Of a DNA stretch of 64,000 bases, positions 37,892 through 49,969 are shown one piece after another. The translations under genes and the position numbers were made by a program. Under the pieces are notes generated by a model that saw nothing but the letters and a program-made list of their open reading frames with translations, searched no databases and was not told the DNA's origin. Position 1 is the first letter of the stretch; every line of letters starts with the position of its first letter. The DNA is from Gigantopelta aegis (Eukaryota > Mollusca > Gastropoda > Neomphalida > Peltospiridae). Location: assembly GCF_016097555.1 (NCBI RefSeq), contig NC_054713.1:38579170-38643169 (forward strand), written 5' to 3'.

Positions 37892-38165
37892 TTTCATTTT
37901 CATTTTAACTTATTTTCGTGCTTATATCCAATTAAGGTTCAAGCACACTGTCCTGGGCACACACCTCAGCTATCTGGGCTGTCTGTCCAGGACAGTGGGT
38001 TATTAGCTGGTTAGTGGTGAGTGAGAGGGAAGAGGTTGTAGTGGTCTTACACCTACCCATTGAGCCCTTAAGAACTCACTCTGGGTTGGAGCTGGTACCG
38101 GACTGCGAACCCTGTACCTACCAGCCTGTAGTCCGATAGCTTAACCACTGCACCATCGAGGCCGG
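37892..38165 (-). mobile_element. Complete SINE family C
   Basis: Minus strand: GGCCTCGATGGTGCAGTGGT head, box B near GGTTCGCAGTCC, end AAAATAAGTTAAAATGAAAA. GTAGTCTCTCA is duplicated at both flanks. Confidence 0.92.
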
Positions 38166-38299
38166 TTGTAGTCTCTCACAGTACTGGTATAGTTTCTTTT
38201 GGATGTCAGTATATGTTGGAATTAGAGGGACTTCTGAATCTGTTGCCTTTGTAAAATATTTTCTATTAATGAGACGTTGTTAATGAATAAAACTACACT

Positions 38300-38525
38300 T
38301 TAAATACATGTTCTTGTTTAGAACATCAGTGTCTCTATACCCAGTGCTATTCTGATCACCTTAATGTTTGTAATAGCTTTGTATTTCTTAATGCATGTAT
38401 ATATATATATTTCTGTTTGTATGAAATTATTCAAAGATTTTTTTTTAAAGTTGTACTACTACAAACATTAGAATAACCAGAATATACAGACTGATATTCT
38501 AAACAAGAAAATACATCACATCTGA
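38300..38525. mobile_element. MITE with TTCTTGTTTAGAACATCAGT arms
   Basis: Arms TTCTTGTTTAGAACATCAGT and ACTGATATTCTAAACAAGAA pair around a TA-rich centre. Same family as 21793-22181. Confidence 0.65.
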
Positions 38526-38584
38526 ACAACAGAACCATTAACCGCGATGATATTCCGAACAAAAAAACCACAACTGATACACGA

Positions 38585-38718
38585 TCGATCTTGGATCGAT
38601 TCCTGTCAGTGGGCCTATTGGGCTATTTCTCGTTCCAGTCAGTGTGCCACAACTGGTGTACAAAGGTATGTACTATCCTGTCTGTGGGATGGTACATATA
38701 AAAGAACCCTTGCTGCCC
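38585..38718 (+). mobile_element. SINE family A fragment
   Basis: GATCTTGGATCGATTCCTGT box B region through TGGTACATATAAAAG of the core; no tail. Confidence 0.75.
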
Positions 38719-38819
38719 TTGAATTTAGGAGATATTAAAATTTGTTGGACACGGTAGGGGAGATGTATTGCTTTAGCAGTACTCACAGAATGCTTGTTCA
38801 TGACTATAATTACATATGA

Positions 38820-39095
38820 AATTTGATTTCTAGTTTAGAATATCGGTGTTTGTATATACAAAGTGTTTCTGATTGCTTGAATGTTTCTAGAAGCCAAGAC
38901 TAGAATTTTACTTCCTAATAATTTTGTACTTGTGAACAAATTTATATTAGGAAGTAAAATGAAGTTTGACGTCCAGTGAATATACAGACACTGATATTCT
39001 AAACAAGAAAATATATTTAATGTGTAATTTTAGTTGTCAAAAAGACTTAGTTGGAAATATTTTACTATACCAGCAAACTCGGAATAGTCCCTTTA
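38820..39095. mobile_element. MITE related to 21793-22181
   Basis: TTTAGAATATCGGTGTTTGT and GACACTGATATTCTAAACAA arms; a second hairpin (ATTTTACTTCCTAATAATTT / TATTAGGAAGTAAAAT) sits inside; the right end reads ATAGTCCCTTTAA. Confidence 0.6.
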
Positions 39096-39427
39096 ACTGT
39101 AGAATATGTTTGTAATTATGTCTACATGTACATATGTATTATAGAGTGCAAATGCTGTATGTAATATGAGTAAAATAAAATCACTGCTGATAACTGTGTT
39201 TGTAATGTTTCTATCAAGAATTATCACAGGATTGGTTTGGGGGTTATGCGCTGTTAAATTTATTTTGTGTTGTTGGGGAGGGTTATGGGTAGGGAGTTTC
39301 GAGAAGCCAAATATACATTGTTCAAATGACACACTTGTAAGGCACATTTTTTATTTCAACAGTCCAGTTTATTGTCTCTTCTCCCCCCCCCCCCCCCCCC
39401 CCCCCCTTCCCCAATCAAACCAAAGTT

Positions 39428-39575
39428 AATGTTGTTTTGTCTAACAACATCACTAAAGTACATACTGTAGAGTAGTTAATCATTAATTAATTGGTGGTTG
39501 TTGGATGTCAAATATTTGGTAATTCTGACACAGATTTTAGAGGAAATCTGCTACATTTTCCATTATTAACAAGGG
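39428..39575 (-). mobile_element. SINE family A tail fragment
   Basis: Minus strand: AAAATGTAGCAGATTTCCTC, TTTGACATCCAACAACCACC and the tail GATGTTGTTAGACAAAACAA. It directly follows the C tract at 39383-39407. Confidence 0.75.
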
Positions 39576-39803
39576 AGTTTTTCAGTATGTGTACACGTAT
39601 ATACTTTACTGTAGACACATACCACCACATTCAAAACTGGATGTTTTTCATGTTCCCTTTTTTTACTTGGTCCTATAGGAATTCGGTTTAGAGGGGTTTC
39701 ACTTTGTGTCAAACTAATAACAAAAATCCTGTATACATCTTTATAGGGTCCAATTTTATTTTTGATAGCTTATCTAAATTGCATCCAAATTATTGGAGTT
39801 ACA

Positions 39804-41140
39804 ACCAGCCTTGGTGGTTTAGTGGTTAAAGGAGGGGACAATTAAGGCATTTGGCCTGGTATGCATAGTCAACGATATATAATGCACTTTATTGCTTAAT
39901 ATCAACAAGTATGATCGTATAGTTAATTAATAAAACGCTTAAATGTGACGGCTATTATATATAACGGGCGCAGCCATTTTGTACCATCCCAGTGAATACG
40001 CCCTCTGGTGAGCTGGTGGTTACGTAATACCTAACGTGTCACGTCAGGAATTAGTCTTTGAACTGAAGAAACAAAAAATACCCGATTTTTGTGGATGCAT
40101 CACAATGTTCTGTAATAATATCCATACCAGTAAGCCAGCAACAAGTATATATATATTATTTTTCAATACAAAATAAACCACCATTGTCAAAGTGTTGAAA
40201 TAACTGTCTTATGCTTTATACATAAATTAACCCACGTACTGAAATAATAATCGGAGTGTTTTTCTTGGTTAATTCTTTCCGTAGCGTGTACCTGTGGTTC
40301 CTGATTGGCAGGTGTATATTTAGACGGTCCCCAGATACTGTGTCTAGACACTAAAAAGACGTGCCTGTTTTATTAAGATCACATGGTATTGTGTGATAAC
40401 CGCGCGGCTCAAATCGTAATGGACATTATCAGCTGTACTGCTTTATTACTTTTAGTAATTTTGTAAAACCCTTGATTAAGTAGACTTTCTCATCTCAAAT
40501 CACAAAACTGACCAATTACGTAGTCCCAAAGAAAAGAAAATTATCATTTGGGTATCATGAGTTGTTGTTTTTGCTCGAACGTACCCTACCAATAGGCCTA
40601 ATAATATGCTTTTTTTTCTTTGGATTTTTGAAAAGAGTAAAATACTATAACTCCATTTCGTTCTATTGATGCAAATTGAAATATATTTAGTTAAATAGTT
40701 TATTATACTATAAAGTCATTTATGTTGTTTTACAAGTCAGGTTGATGAAAACGAAGCACCTTGTAAATTAGAGCGTTTGTTTACACTGTGCATAAAGGTG
40801 TTGGACGGAGCTGACGTCACTTCACCCCAAGCTATACCACCGGACGTCACAAAAACGAAACAAAATAGCTGCCCCCAGTTAGCAGGAATAATCATGTTTT
40901 ATTAACTCTAAAATTACGCATTTTTCATTTCTTAAATTGTCAGAATGTGTTGGTCGTCCAGGTATGCATCTTTCCAACACAGGCTCATATTTGAGTTGAT
41001 CCTCCCTTTAAGCTTTCAGTCTTAAGGCTTGTCCCATAGGATCTGGGTTCGCATCCTGATACTAGCTCTCACCAGAGTGGTGCGTGCCATGGAAAGTATG
41101 CTTGGGAAAAGCAAGTTAATCTATCGACTGAATGAAATGA
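39804..41140 (+). mobile_element. SINE family C split by the TTAA element
   Basis: CCAGCCTTGGTGGTTTAGTG at 39804-39823 is the SINE head; after the insertion it resumes with TTAAGGCTTGTCCCATAGGA and CTGGGTTCGCATCCTG (41033 onward). Confidence 0.75.
39830..41007 (-). mobile_element. TTAA-flanked 1.2-kb non-autonomous DNA element, copy 2 (inverted)
   Basis: TTAA at 39826-39829 and 41008-41011. Its sequence is the reverse complement of copy 1 along nearly the whole length (for example GGACAATTAAGGCATTTGGC at the left). It ends 437 bp before the SSR3 start codon. TGACGTCA at 40812-40819 is conserved with copy 1. Confidence 0.85.
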
Positions 41141-41443
41141 CTTGCAGAAATGTGTGGTATGTAGACTTTTAATGAGGCTGATCGCGATATTTCGTTATTT
41201 ACTGGGTATTTAATTGGACATTTTTGGCGTTGTTACATTAAAACACTGGTCAAGCACGCCTGTCGTGGACACAACCTCAGACGTCGCAATTTTATTTATT
41301 AAAAAATAGATTAGCTTTCATTGAACAGGCGAGCTAAAACAAACTATAATTCCACCAGTCATGTCCCTTGAATAATAGCTCTTCCGTTATAAAGTTTTAA
41401 AAGCTTTCGGACATTTCCGTTCTTTTCCGTAGTGTATGTTAAA

Positions 41444-44400
41444 ATGGCAGGTGGTAAGAACAAGCAGTTGTCTCGAGAAGAGGAGCTTCTTCTCCAAGAT
41501 TTCTCCAGAAATGTGTCCACTAAGTCGTCTGCTCTGTTTTATGGGAATGCTCTGATCGTGTCTGTAATCCCAATGTGTAAGTTTTTGGTTACAACAAAAG
41601 AAAAATCGCGAATGAGCCGTGTGTGCCACGTCTACTTGTGGTGTTGTTTTACACGAGTTCTTTCCCCTTATTGTTTTGTTTTAACTCCTAAATTTAAAAT
41701 AATATAAAAAGATTATTTTTTGATAAGACTAGTTACTATATCATACATTTATTTGTCTGCTTTTGAGCCCAGTGAACACTTTAATAAAAAGTTATGAAAT
41801 CGGTAATAATTACTGTCCAAACAACAAAATGCAAGGCAAGCTGTTTAAAGGGACAGACTAGCTTTTAGACACTACTAAACTCCGAACCAAATTATTAACA
41901 ACTACGATAAATTACTTTCCTACCTTTAATTGCTGTTAGATTTTCTCCACTTTTTGTCGAAGGATAAATTGTGAAAAAAATCCATTACAGTGACATATTC
42001 TACATACGAGACTGTATCCTGGCGTCACGTGTTTTCGATCGTTTAAGCGAAATATATGAATAAAATAGAAATAAAAAATTGTAAGTATTTAATAATTTAC
42101 CTACCTGTTGCCACAATAGTTTACCACATAAAACACCAGTAATCCGCAATGAATTCCATAATATCCTTGGAGAAAACGTCTTGCTTTGTCGTAAAGGAAT
42201 TTCCTCTGTATTTTAGTAACGTCACATGTTTTCGATCGTTTCGTTGGTCGGCTATTTTCTCGGTCGCTGTTGCGTTGTATGGAGCACTATTGATGTCATA
42301 TTTTACACTTAATTCCACGTTATATAACTGATTTAAAAATGTGTGTAACTTTCAATCAGTGTTACTTAACTTTCAGAATATTTTTTTTTTTAGGCTAAAC
42401 GTTTAACATATTTTACATAATTTTTTTCAGTTTTTTTTTACTCCAGTGATTATTACTCTTCCATTTCATTATGGCAAGGACACCAAAATTCGGAATGTCC
42501 CCGTACAACCCTAACTGGAGTGCAAAATTTTAAATGTACCCAATGCTGACATGCCGGATAGGTGCATTGTGCCCACAAAACGAAGCAAAGTGAAACACAG
42601 TGTTTGTATTCGTCTGGTTGGCTCTTCTTGCACTTGCAGCAAAAATCGCTAGGGTCGTCAGATTCCTCCGATGTATCGTCTTCGTCTTCAAGCTGCTGTT
42701 TTGTGTTAGCACTGGGTGGGAGAAAAATTCCTGACGTACTTGGTTTTGGTGAATCTTCAGTTTTCTTTGATTTTGTACATTTTCTTTTCTAGTTTTGTTT
42801 GTTCTTTTGATGTTCCCTGATATCTTCCAAAACCAAATCTTCCGTGATGGCTTTACCACTGACCACAGCACTGAGTACTTTCCTCTTCTTAGTAGGTTTT
42901 GGTTTTCTTGTGATCACTTCTTCTGCAGTTGTGAAAAACTTCTTGCATTTTGATGAATTGTCTTCACAGCTGACAGTTGCCCTGGTTTGTGATTCATTTT
43001 CTGACTCCATGTTGTTGCTTAAAACAGCTGAAGGCAGGAATGTTGAAGGCTGTATAACGTCTCTATCAAATGGATAAATCCCGGTCTTTCTGAACGTTGA
43101 CTGCAGGTTGGCGGGTGTGAGTGCTGCACAGTAAGCTTTGCAGACAGTCTCACAAAGGGAATGTCTGTCAATACCCGATGTTGCATGTTCGCGTATGTCT
43201 CATGCCATTGTAAATGCGTTCGAACGGGCCGAAACATCCCACATCCATTGGCTGAAGAACATGCGATGTGTGAGCAGGTAATACAAATAATATTATGTGC
43301 CTCTCTCGTGCCCACTGGATCAGGGAAACATTTATGTGTGACGTGTGACCATCATAAAGAATTAAGACAGGCTTGTCAGAAGATGCTGCTGGAACATACT
43401 TTGAAAAATGTTCTTTAAGATACTTTTGAAAAATATCAGAATTCGACCAACCCGTTTCACCAACGGTTCCTGCTGTGCCTGCCGTACAACCTGCTAACAA
43501 TTCCTCCCGCATGCGCTTTCCCTTGAAAACAAAATACGGTGGTATGGCAACACCAAGGTCATTTCCACACCCAATAACCGTAGTAGTGTTGGACCTGCTC
43601 GTTGTTACAGCAACTGGGACATTCGAACGTGATGCAACAATAGATGGGGGTTTGTGATTTTCCACGATGCCTTTTTCATCAATGTTGTAGATGGACTCTG
43701 GACTGTTTCGTAAACCATACTTGTCTAAAATCTTTTCCAGGCTATCAAAGTATTTGTTGATGGTATCTTTTGATGTTGCTTTGGCACGCATGATTTCAAG
43801 TGATCGTGGTTTTTGAACTCTAAGCTCGGGCCATCGCTTCATAAACCCATAAAACCATCGCAGGGAAAATGGTTTTTCACCCTTTTCTCTTTTGCCAAGA
43901 TGAACAGCAAGGTCTGTGGCAATATTAAGGACTTCAGTGCGGGTATACCCAAAGCCCACAGATGACATAAACTCAACATGTGTCACTAAAGTTTGCTCCT
44001 CTTCTTGAGACAACAATGGGTCTGGTCCTGACTTAACACAATCGATGTCCGTTTTTCCACTTAGACGGTCGTGCAAGGTGGAGTATGGCACTGAACAAAT
44101 CCTAGCTGCTTTTTTAATCGGCATTCCCCGAGTTTTAACCGCCTCATATGCATTTTCTAAAGACTGGTGATTGTATTGTCTGTAATTTACATTTGGTCGG
44201 TTGATCACGGTCTTTAAAAAAAAAAAAAAAAAAAAATCAAACTCCTAAATCAACGGTACATAATTTTTAAAGGAATATTTTATTTTATTTTTTTATTAAA
44301 TATAAAATTTATTTATAATTATATAAAATACATCATAATTTATTGAATATCAATTCTAAATTTGCCCATAACTGTGGCAAATTTTAGCTTATGAGAAAAA

Positions 44401-47400
44401 CCCTTAATTAAAATATGTCCAAAACAAGGTAACGTCAAAAACAACATAAGATTTCCCCCAAATTGTCTTCCATATATTTTTATGGTTGCATGAGTATCAC
44501 GTGGTGTATCACGTGACGTTTGACAGATGTGACGTCAGTGTAGCAGCCGACAAGTTTACAACATTTTTTGACAACTAGATATTGCTCCGTAAAGCATTTT
44601 CTTCATACCAAATATGTACATTAGTGAAAACTGATAAAATATACTATGGTTGTAGATATTTGAGTTAAAACTTACCATTGGAAACTTGACACGCAGCATT
44701 TTTTTCTCGGAACAAAAGCAATGACTTCCGTGTTCGTTTTCGTTCTTGTGGTGACGTCAATGCTCGCGCATTCTCGCACTATTGCAATTACAAATGAGCG
44801 ATCAGAAACGCGTGTCGATCGAAAACGTGTGACGGTACGATAACAATATCACTGATATTGATTACGCTGAGATTGCATAGGGCAAAGTAAATGTATTTTT
44901 TCACAGTCTGCCATTTTGCTTTTTTGTGGAATACTCTTTTAAAGGGGCGGGTGCCTCCTAAGTATGTGATGTAATTAATCTTACATCATGATAAGTGCAT
45001 TATACCGTAGCACATGTTATGACATTAGTTTACATCATATCGACCTTCCCGTCTTTAAGAGTATTCCATAAACAAGCAAAATGGCAGAAAACTTCATGTA
45101 TTTTGCCCTGTGCAATCTTGACAAAGTCGATACGGTGACATAGTTACAGTCTCGTATGTGGAATCTTTGTCAGTGTAATGGGTTTTTTTTTACAATTTAT
45201 GTTTGGACAAAATCTGAGGGAAATCTAACGGTAATTAAAGGTAGGAGATTAATTTATCGTAGTTTTTAACAATTTGGTTTAAACTTTAACACTAGTTAGT
45301 ACTATGGCATATTTTTGACTATTTCTATTCAGGGCTAGCTCTGGGTAAGCAAAATAATTAGCCAAATTATCTTTAAATATGTAAAATCCACTGTTATTTT
45401 TCAACAAAATACCAATTATTACATGAACTGTTTTCGCCAAATCAAAATAAAATTTGCCAGTTCATGAAATTCGCAATTGGTGAATTTGGCGAGTGGCAGA
45501 GCTTGCCCTGCTAGTAGTTGTTTATGATCACTGAAATCAAACATTACTTATGTTTTATTGTTTAGATGATCTATTTCCCTACATCCAAAGTGTTTTTGGT
45601 CATCCTGTTGTTTCTAATACCACAAAATGCATTTTTTATATTTTTTAAAATGCACGTTTGTCTAAAAAGTACTTCAAGGTTATGGAGTCATGTTTTAGTC
45701 TGTTTTTAAAGGGTATTTCACCATTGCGACGTCACAGACTCTGTTTCACTCAGATGTTGTAATGCTATCCAAATATGTTTTAAGTTTGTAATTTAACCAA
45801 ATGTAAATTCCAATTTTTATGGGTTGATTCAACTAGGGTCTGCGAAGTTAAGAAATCTCTAATAAATACAGTCAAACAAAATGATGCATTGATTGTCACT
45901 GCTTAATCTCATTTCAACTTATTTTCATGCTTGTATCCAATTAAGGTTCAAGCATGCTTTGCTGGGCATACACTTCAGATATCTTGGTTGTCTGTCCAGG
46001 ACAGTGAGTTGTTAGTGAGAGAGAAGAGGGTGTAGTGGTCTTGCACCTACCCATTGAGTTGTTAAAACTCGCTCTAGGTAGGAGCCGGTATCGGGCTGTG
46101 AACCCAGTACCTACCAGCCTTATGTCCGGTGATTTGACCACGACACCATCAAGGCCATTATTATTTTTGGTTTTTTTTTCCTACAAAACCCCCCCCCCCC
46201 CCCCCCCCATGATTATTATTTATTGACATAACCAGCTCTGACTCTGCCGTTGTTATAATGCTAAATAAAAGTGGATTGTTTTGATTTTTCAGGGTTGTTC
46301 TGGAGGATTCACCAGATGGACTTGTATCAGTCTGGGATCTTGTTTGCCGTGATGACGCTAGTCAGCACATACCTGGTGTCGTTTTCATACAAGAACGTCA
46401 AGTTTGTCCTTAAACACAAGTAACTATCAACTTGGTTTATGTCTTCAATATTGATAGTTCAGGGCTTCTAGAATTTTTGTAAAATCCACTAGCCATGGGA
46501 TCAGTGATTTTTAAAAATGTACTCGCCACAATTAAAAATTCACTAGCCCTACTTTATTTTAAGTTAATACAATTTTACAGAATAATTAGTAATAATCAGA
46601 TATGTCACCTAAAGAGGGAGATAGAGCTTTAAAACACTAATATTGGAGGATTGGGGTGGGAACAGGACATTCATATTTACAAAATAGACTTACTTAACTG
46701 CAACATTTGGCCAAAAACTTTCACTAGCTGTCGGACATGGCAATGGTAGTTATTTACTAGCCCAACATTGAATATCACTAGCCATGGGAGTGGGGCTACC
46801 ATAATCTAGAAGCCCTGTCTGGCATGGCAATAGTAGTTATTTACTAGCCCAACATTGAATAGCACTAGCCATGGGAGTGGGGCTACCATAATCTAGAAGC
46901 CCAGTAGTGATTTCAGAGCTAGCTCTGGGTGATAAAAGTTCGTCAAATTATTTCAAAAATACAATTTTAACCTATTAGAGCTATTTTCATCAAAATATCA
47001 ATTATTACACTTTTGTTTGCCAAATTAAAATAAAATTGGCCAATTGTTCTTAATATTCACTTTGGTAAATTTGGCTAGCGGCAGAGCTCTGGATTTAGGT
47101 CAGTGAGAAATTAAAATGTTGAGAACTAATAGTAATACCATCGTTAACATGTGTAATTTTTTACTATATGGTCATTCCAGCCAGTCCACTACAACTGGTA
47201 TAACAAAGGCTGTAGTATGTACTACCCTGTCTGTGGGATGGTGCATATAAAAGATCCCTTAGTACTAATCGAAGAGAGTAGCCCATGAAGTGGCGATAGT
47301 GGGTTTTCTCTCTCATTATCTGTGTGGTCCTTAACCATATGTCTCGCACCAAAATAACTGTAAATAAAATGTCTTGAGTGCATTGTTAAATAAAACATTT

Positions 47401-49937
47401 CTTTGTTCTTTTTTTTTTACTACGTGGATTTTTGCATGTAACGGTTCTTGTGTACTGATTTGATTGAAATCTGCATAACCTTTATTAATCCCTTTAATTG
47501 AAATCTGCATAACGGACTTTCAAACGAAACAACAGTTCTCGTATACTATTGTACCCTGTAGATCTATGCTGTTTGCAGGCTCTAATCTAAGATTGAAAAA
47601 GAAGTGACTTCTCCCTTTCCAGGAGAAAGGGGAATTTTTTTTATTAAAAAACGCTAAAAAAAAGTGAACATTTATCAGTACATTTTGAAATGTTTCATCA
47701 TGTTCCGTATTCATTCGGAAAGATTCTGAATTATACATACTGTTAGAATCAGAATATTTCATTATCAGTTACTACTACTTCCAGTAATAAAATTTAAGCA
47801 GACCAATTGAATATTTTCATTAAAAGTTAAAATAAAAGTAATAATTAGTATTTTCTGACATTACTGAAAAGAATTTGGCAGAGAACCAAACTCTTGACTG
47901 ATCAACTGTAAATGGCACAACATGCATTGATATACAGTCTTGTGATAAAGTAAAACAATGGATCGAAAATGTTAAGTGAGCTATGACACTAAACAAGTCC
48001 GTGTCTTAACATAGATCTGTTGTGCGATTTAATTTTTTGAATTGGATATGGTCCAAAATATTACAAGACTTTGATTTGTCACTACTGACAATAAAATTTT
48101 TTAAAGTGCCATTTCACCAGCTAGGTAATAATTATGTGCCGGCTGTTTGTCATTACTAGGCATGACAGTAATCAGAAATGGAATTTGCTGAAATAGAGGA
48201 AAATTGTCTTTTCTATGTTGCTATGGTTACCTATAACAGGCCTCTGAAAATTGTGAGAGTGGTCGTTTTGTTGCGTATTAATCACGTGATGTGCGAATCT
48301 AATTTTGCATAACCAACTAAAAGTTTGGAAATTTGGAGCACCATTTTCCTGGATAATAACAGGATACGCAAAAAGGAAATTGGTTACTTTATTTATTTCT
48401 GCATAACCGATAAATGGGTCAATTCTTAGAGGCCTGTATAATATGATCCAGTCCTATTATGATTATTGTTATTTTCAGAGTTGCCCAAAGAAGGGAAGAA
48501 GCAGTGTCCCGGGAAATGATGAAGAAATTTGCCGATGACAAGAAAATGACTAAAAAGGAAAAAGATGAAAGGTTTGCAAGAATTATCTGTTCACTAGTTT
48601 CAAAAAATATATTTAAAAAAAAATCTTGTAACGGTGGTGTAGGGTATGCCCAATCTAATTAAAATTAGCTCCACTATTACATGTGGATCTAAAGACAGCC
48701 AGTTGGAGCTCATGTCCACCAATCAAAACCTTACTTGCAGAATCCTGCCAGTGATTTAAAAATAATTTGAAAACATTCCGAATTATCCTGAGGGTATACG
48801 ACATGTTTCGTGTGAATTACGAATGCCTTAAAACATGTTTTATTTATAAAATAAATAATTTGTAATGTAAAACTGAAGACTGATTTAGTTTTTTTTTAAA
48901 TTTTATAAATAAATAAATAATTTTTAATGTAAAATTGAAGACTGATAACCCACCCCGTACGTATTGGTATGGTTCGCTGTACTGCGGCCACTAAAATAGA
49001 CTCGCCCGATATTTTTAGAATTTGTATGCTCCCAAATAACGTTATAAAAGGCGAAGTGTGATTGGTCAATATTTAAATTGTTATTTACAGACGAAATGTT
49101 ACCTGGACATTGGGGACTATGCAGTGTTGTTAGTTATAAATCACTGGCAGGATTCTGCAAGTAAGGTTTTGATTGGTGGACATGAGCTCCAACTGGCTGT
49201 CTTTAGATCCACATGTAATAGTGGAGCTAATTTTAATTAGATTGCGGTATGCCCTCCCTTCTCTTCCAAAAATCTTTTGTTTTGACATTATTGTTACAAT
49301 GTTTGGACATGTCTTGAAATACCTAATTTGAAATACCTAATGTCCACTCTGTATCATTGTTTATAATGATAATAAATATTGTTAGGGAACCACATACCTA
49401 TATTCAATTTAAAAATTGTTTCTGGTTTACTTAACTTTTAAATATTGTTGACTTAATTTGGTATTACCAAAGTTATTATTATAGTAGTAATACTCACATG
49501 AAAAAGTTCCTATGCATGTATTGCTCAAGGAATATGTTTAATGGTAATGAAGGGGGAAAAAAGTAATTTTTTAACAGAAATTATTTATTTGTCATTCGTA
49601 AACATAACCAGATGATTTGTACAATTATTGGGTGTCATCCTCTGTCAAATTTCAAACTTGCAAATGCTTTGAGACCATTTTACTTGGTGCACAAGATATT
49701 TTTTTCCTGCGAGAATGTAAATATGTTTTTTTTTAAATCTCTTTGCAGAATTCTGTGGAAGAAGAATGAAGTGGCTGACTATGAGGCGACGACGTTCGCC
49801 ATTTTCTACAACAACGCCCTCTATCTGGTGTTGCTCATCGTCGTCTCATTCTACCTGCTGAAAAACTTCAACTCATCTCTGTATCCTTAGTTGTGTAGGT
49901 CCATTATATTGACCTTTTGTCATATGCGTATATGCTG

Positions 49938-49969
<32 letters not shown>

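Noticed and set aside
42121-42331. Short frames between the pogo-like TIR and SSR3 exon 1
   Set aside because: They lie in transposon terminal DNA in an intron and match nothing known.
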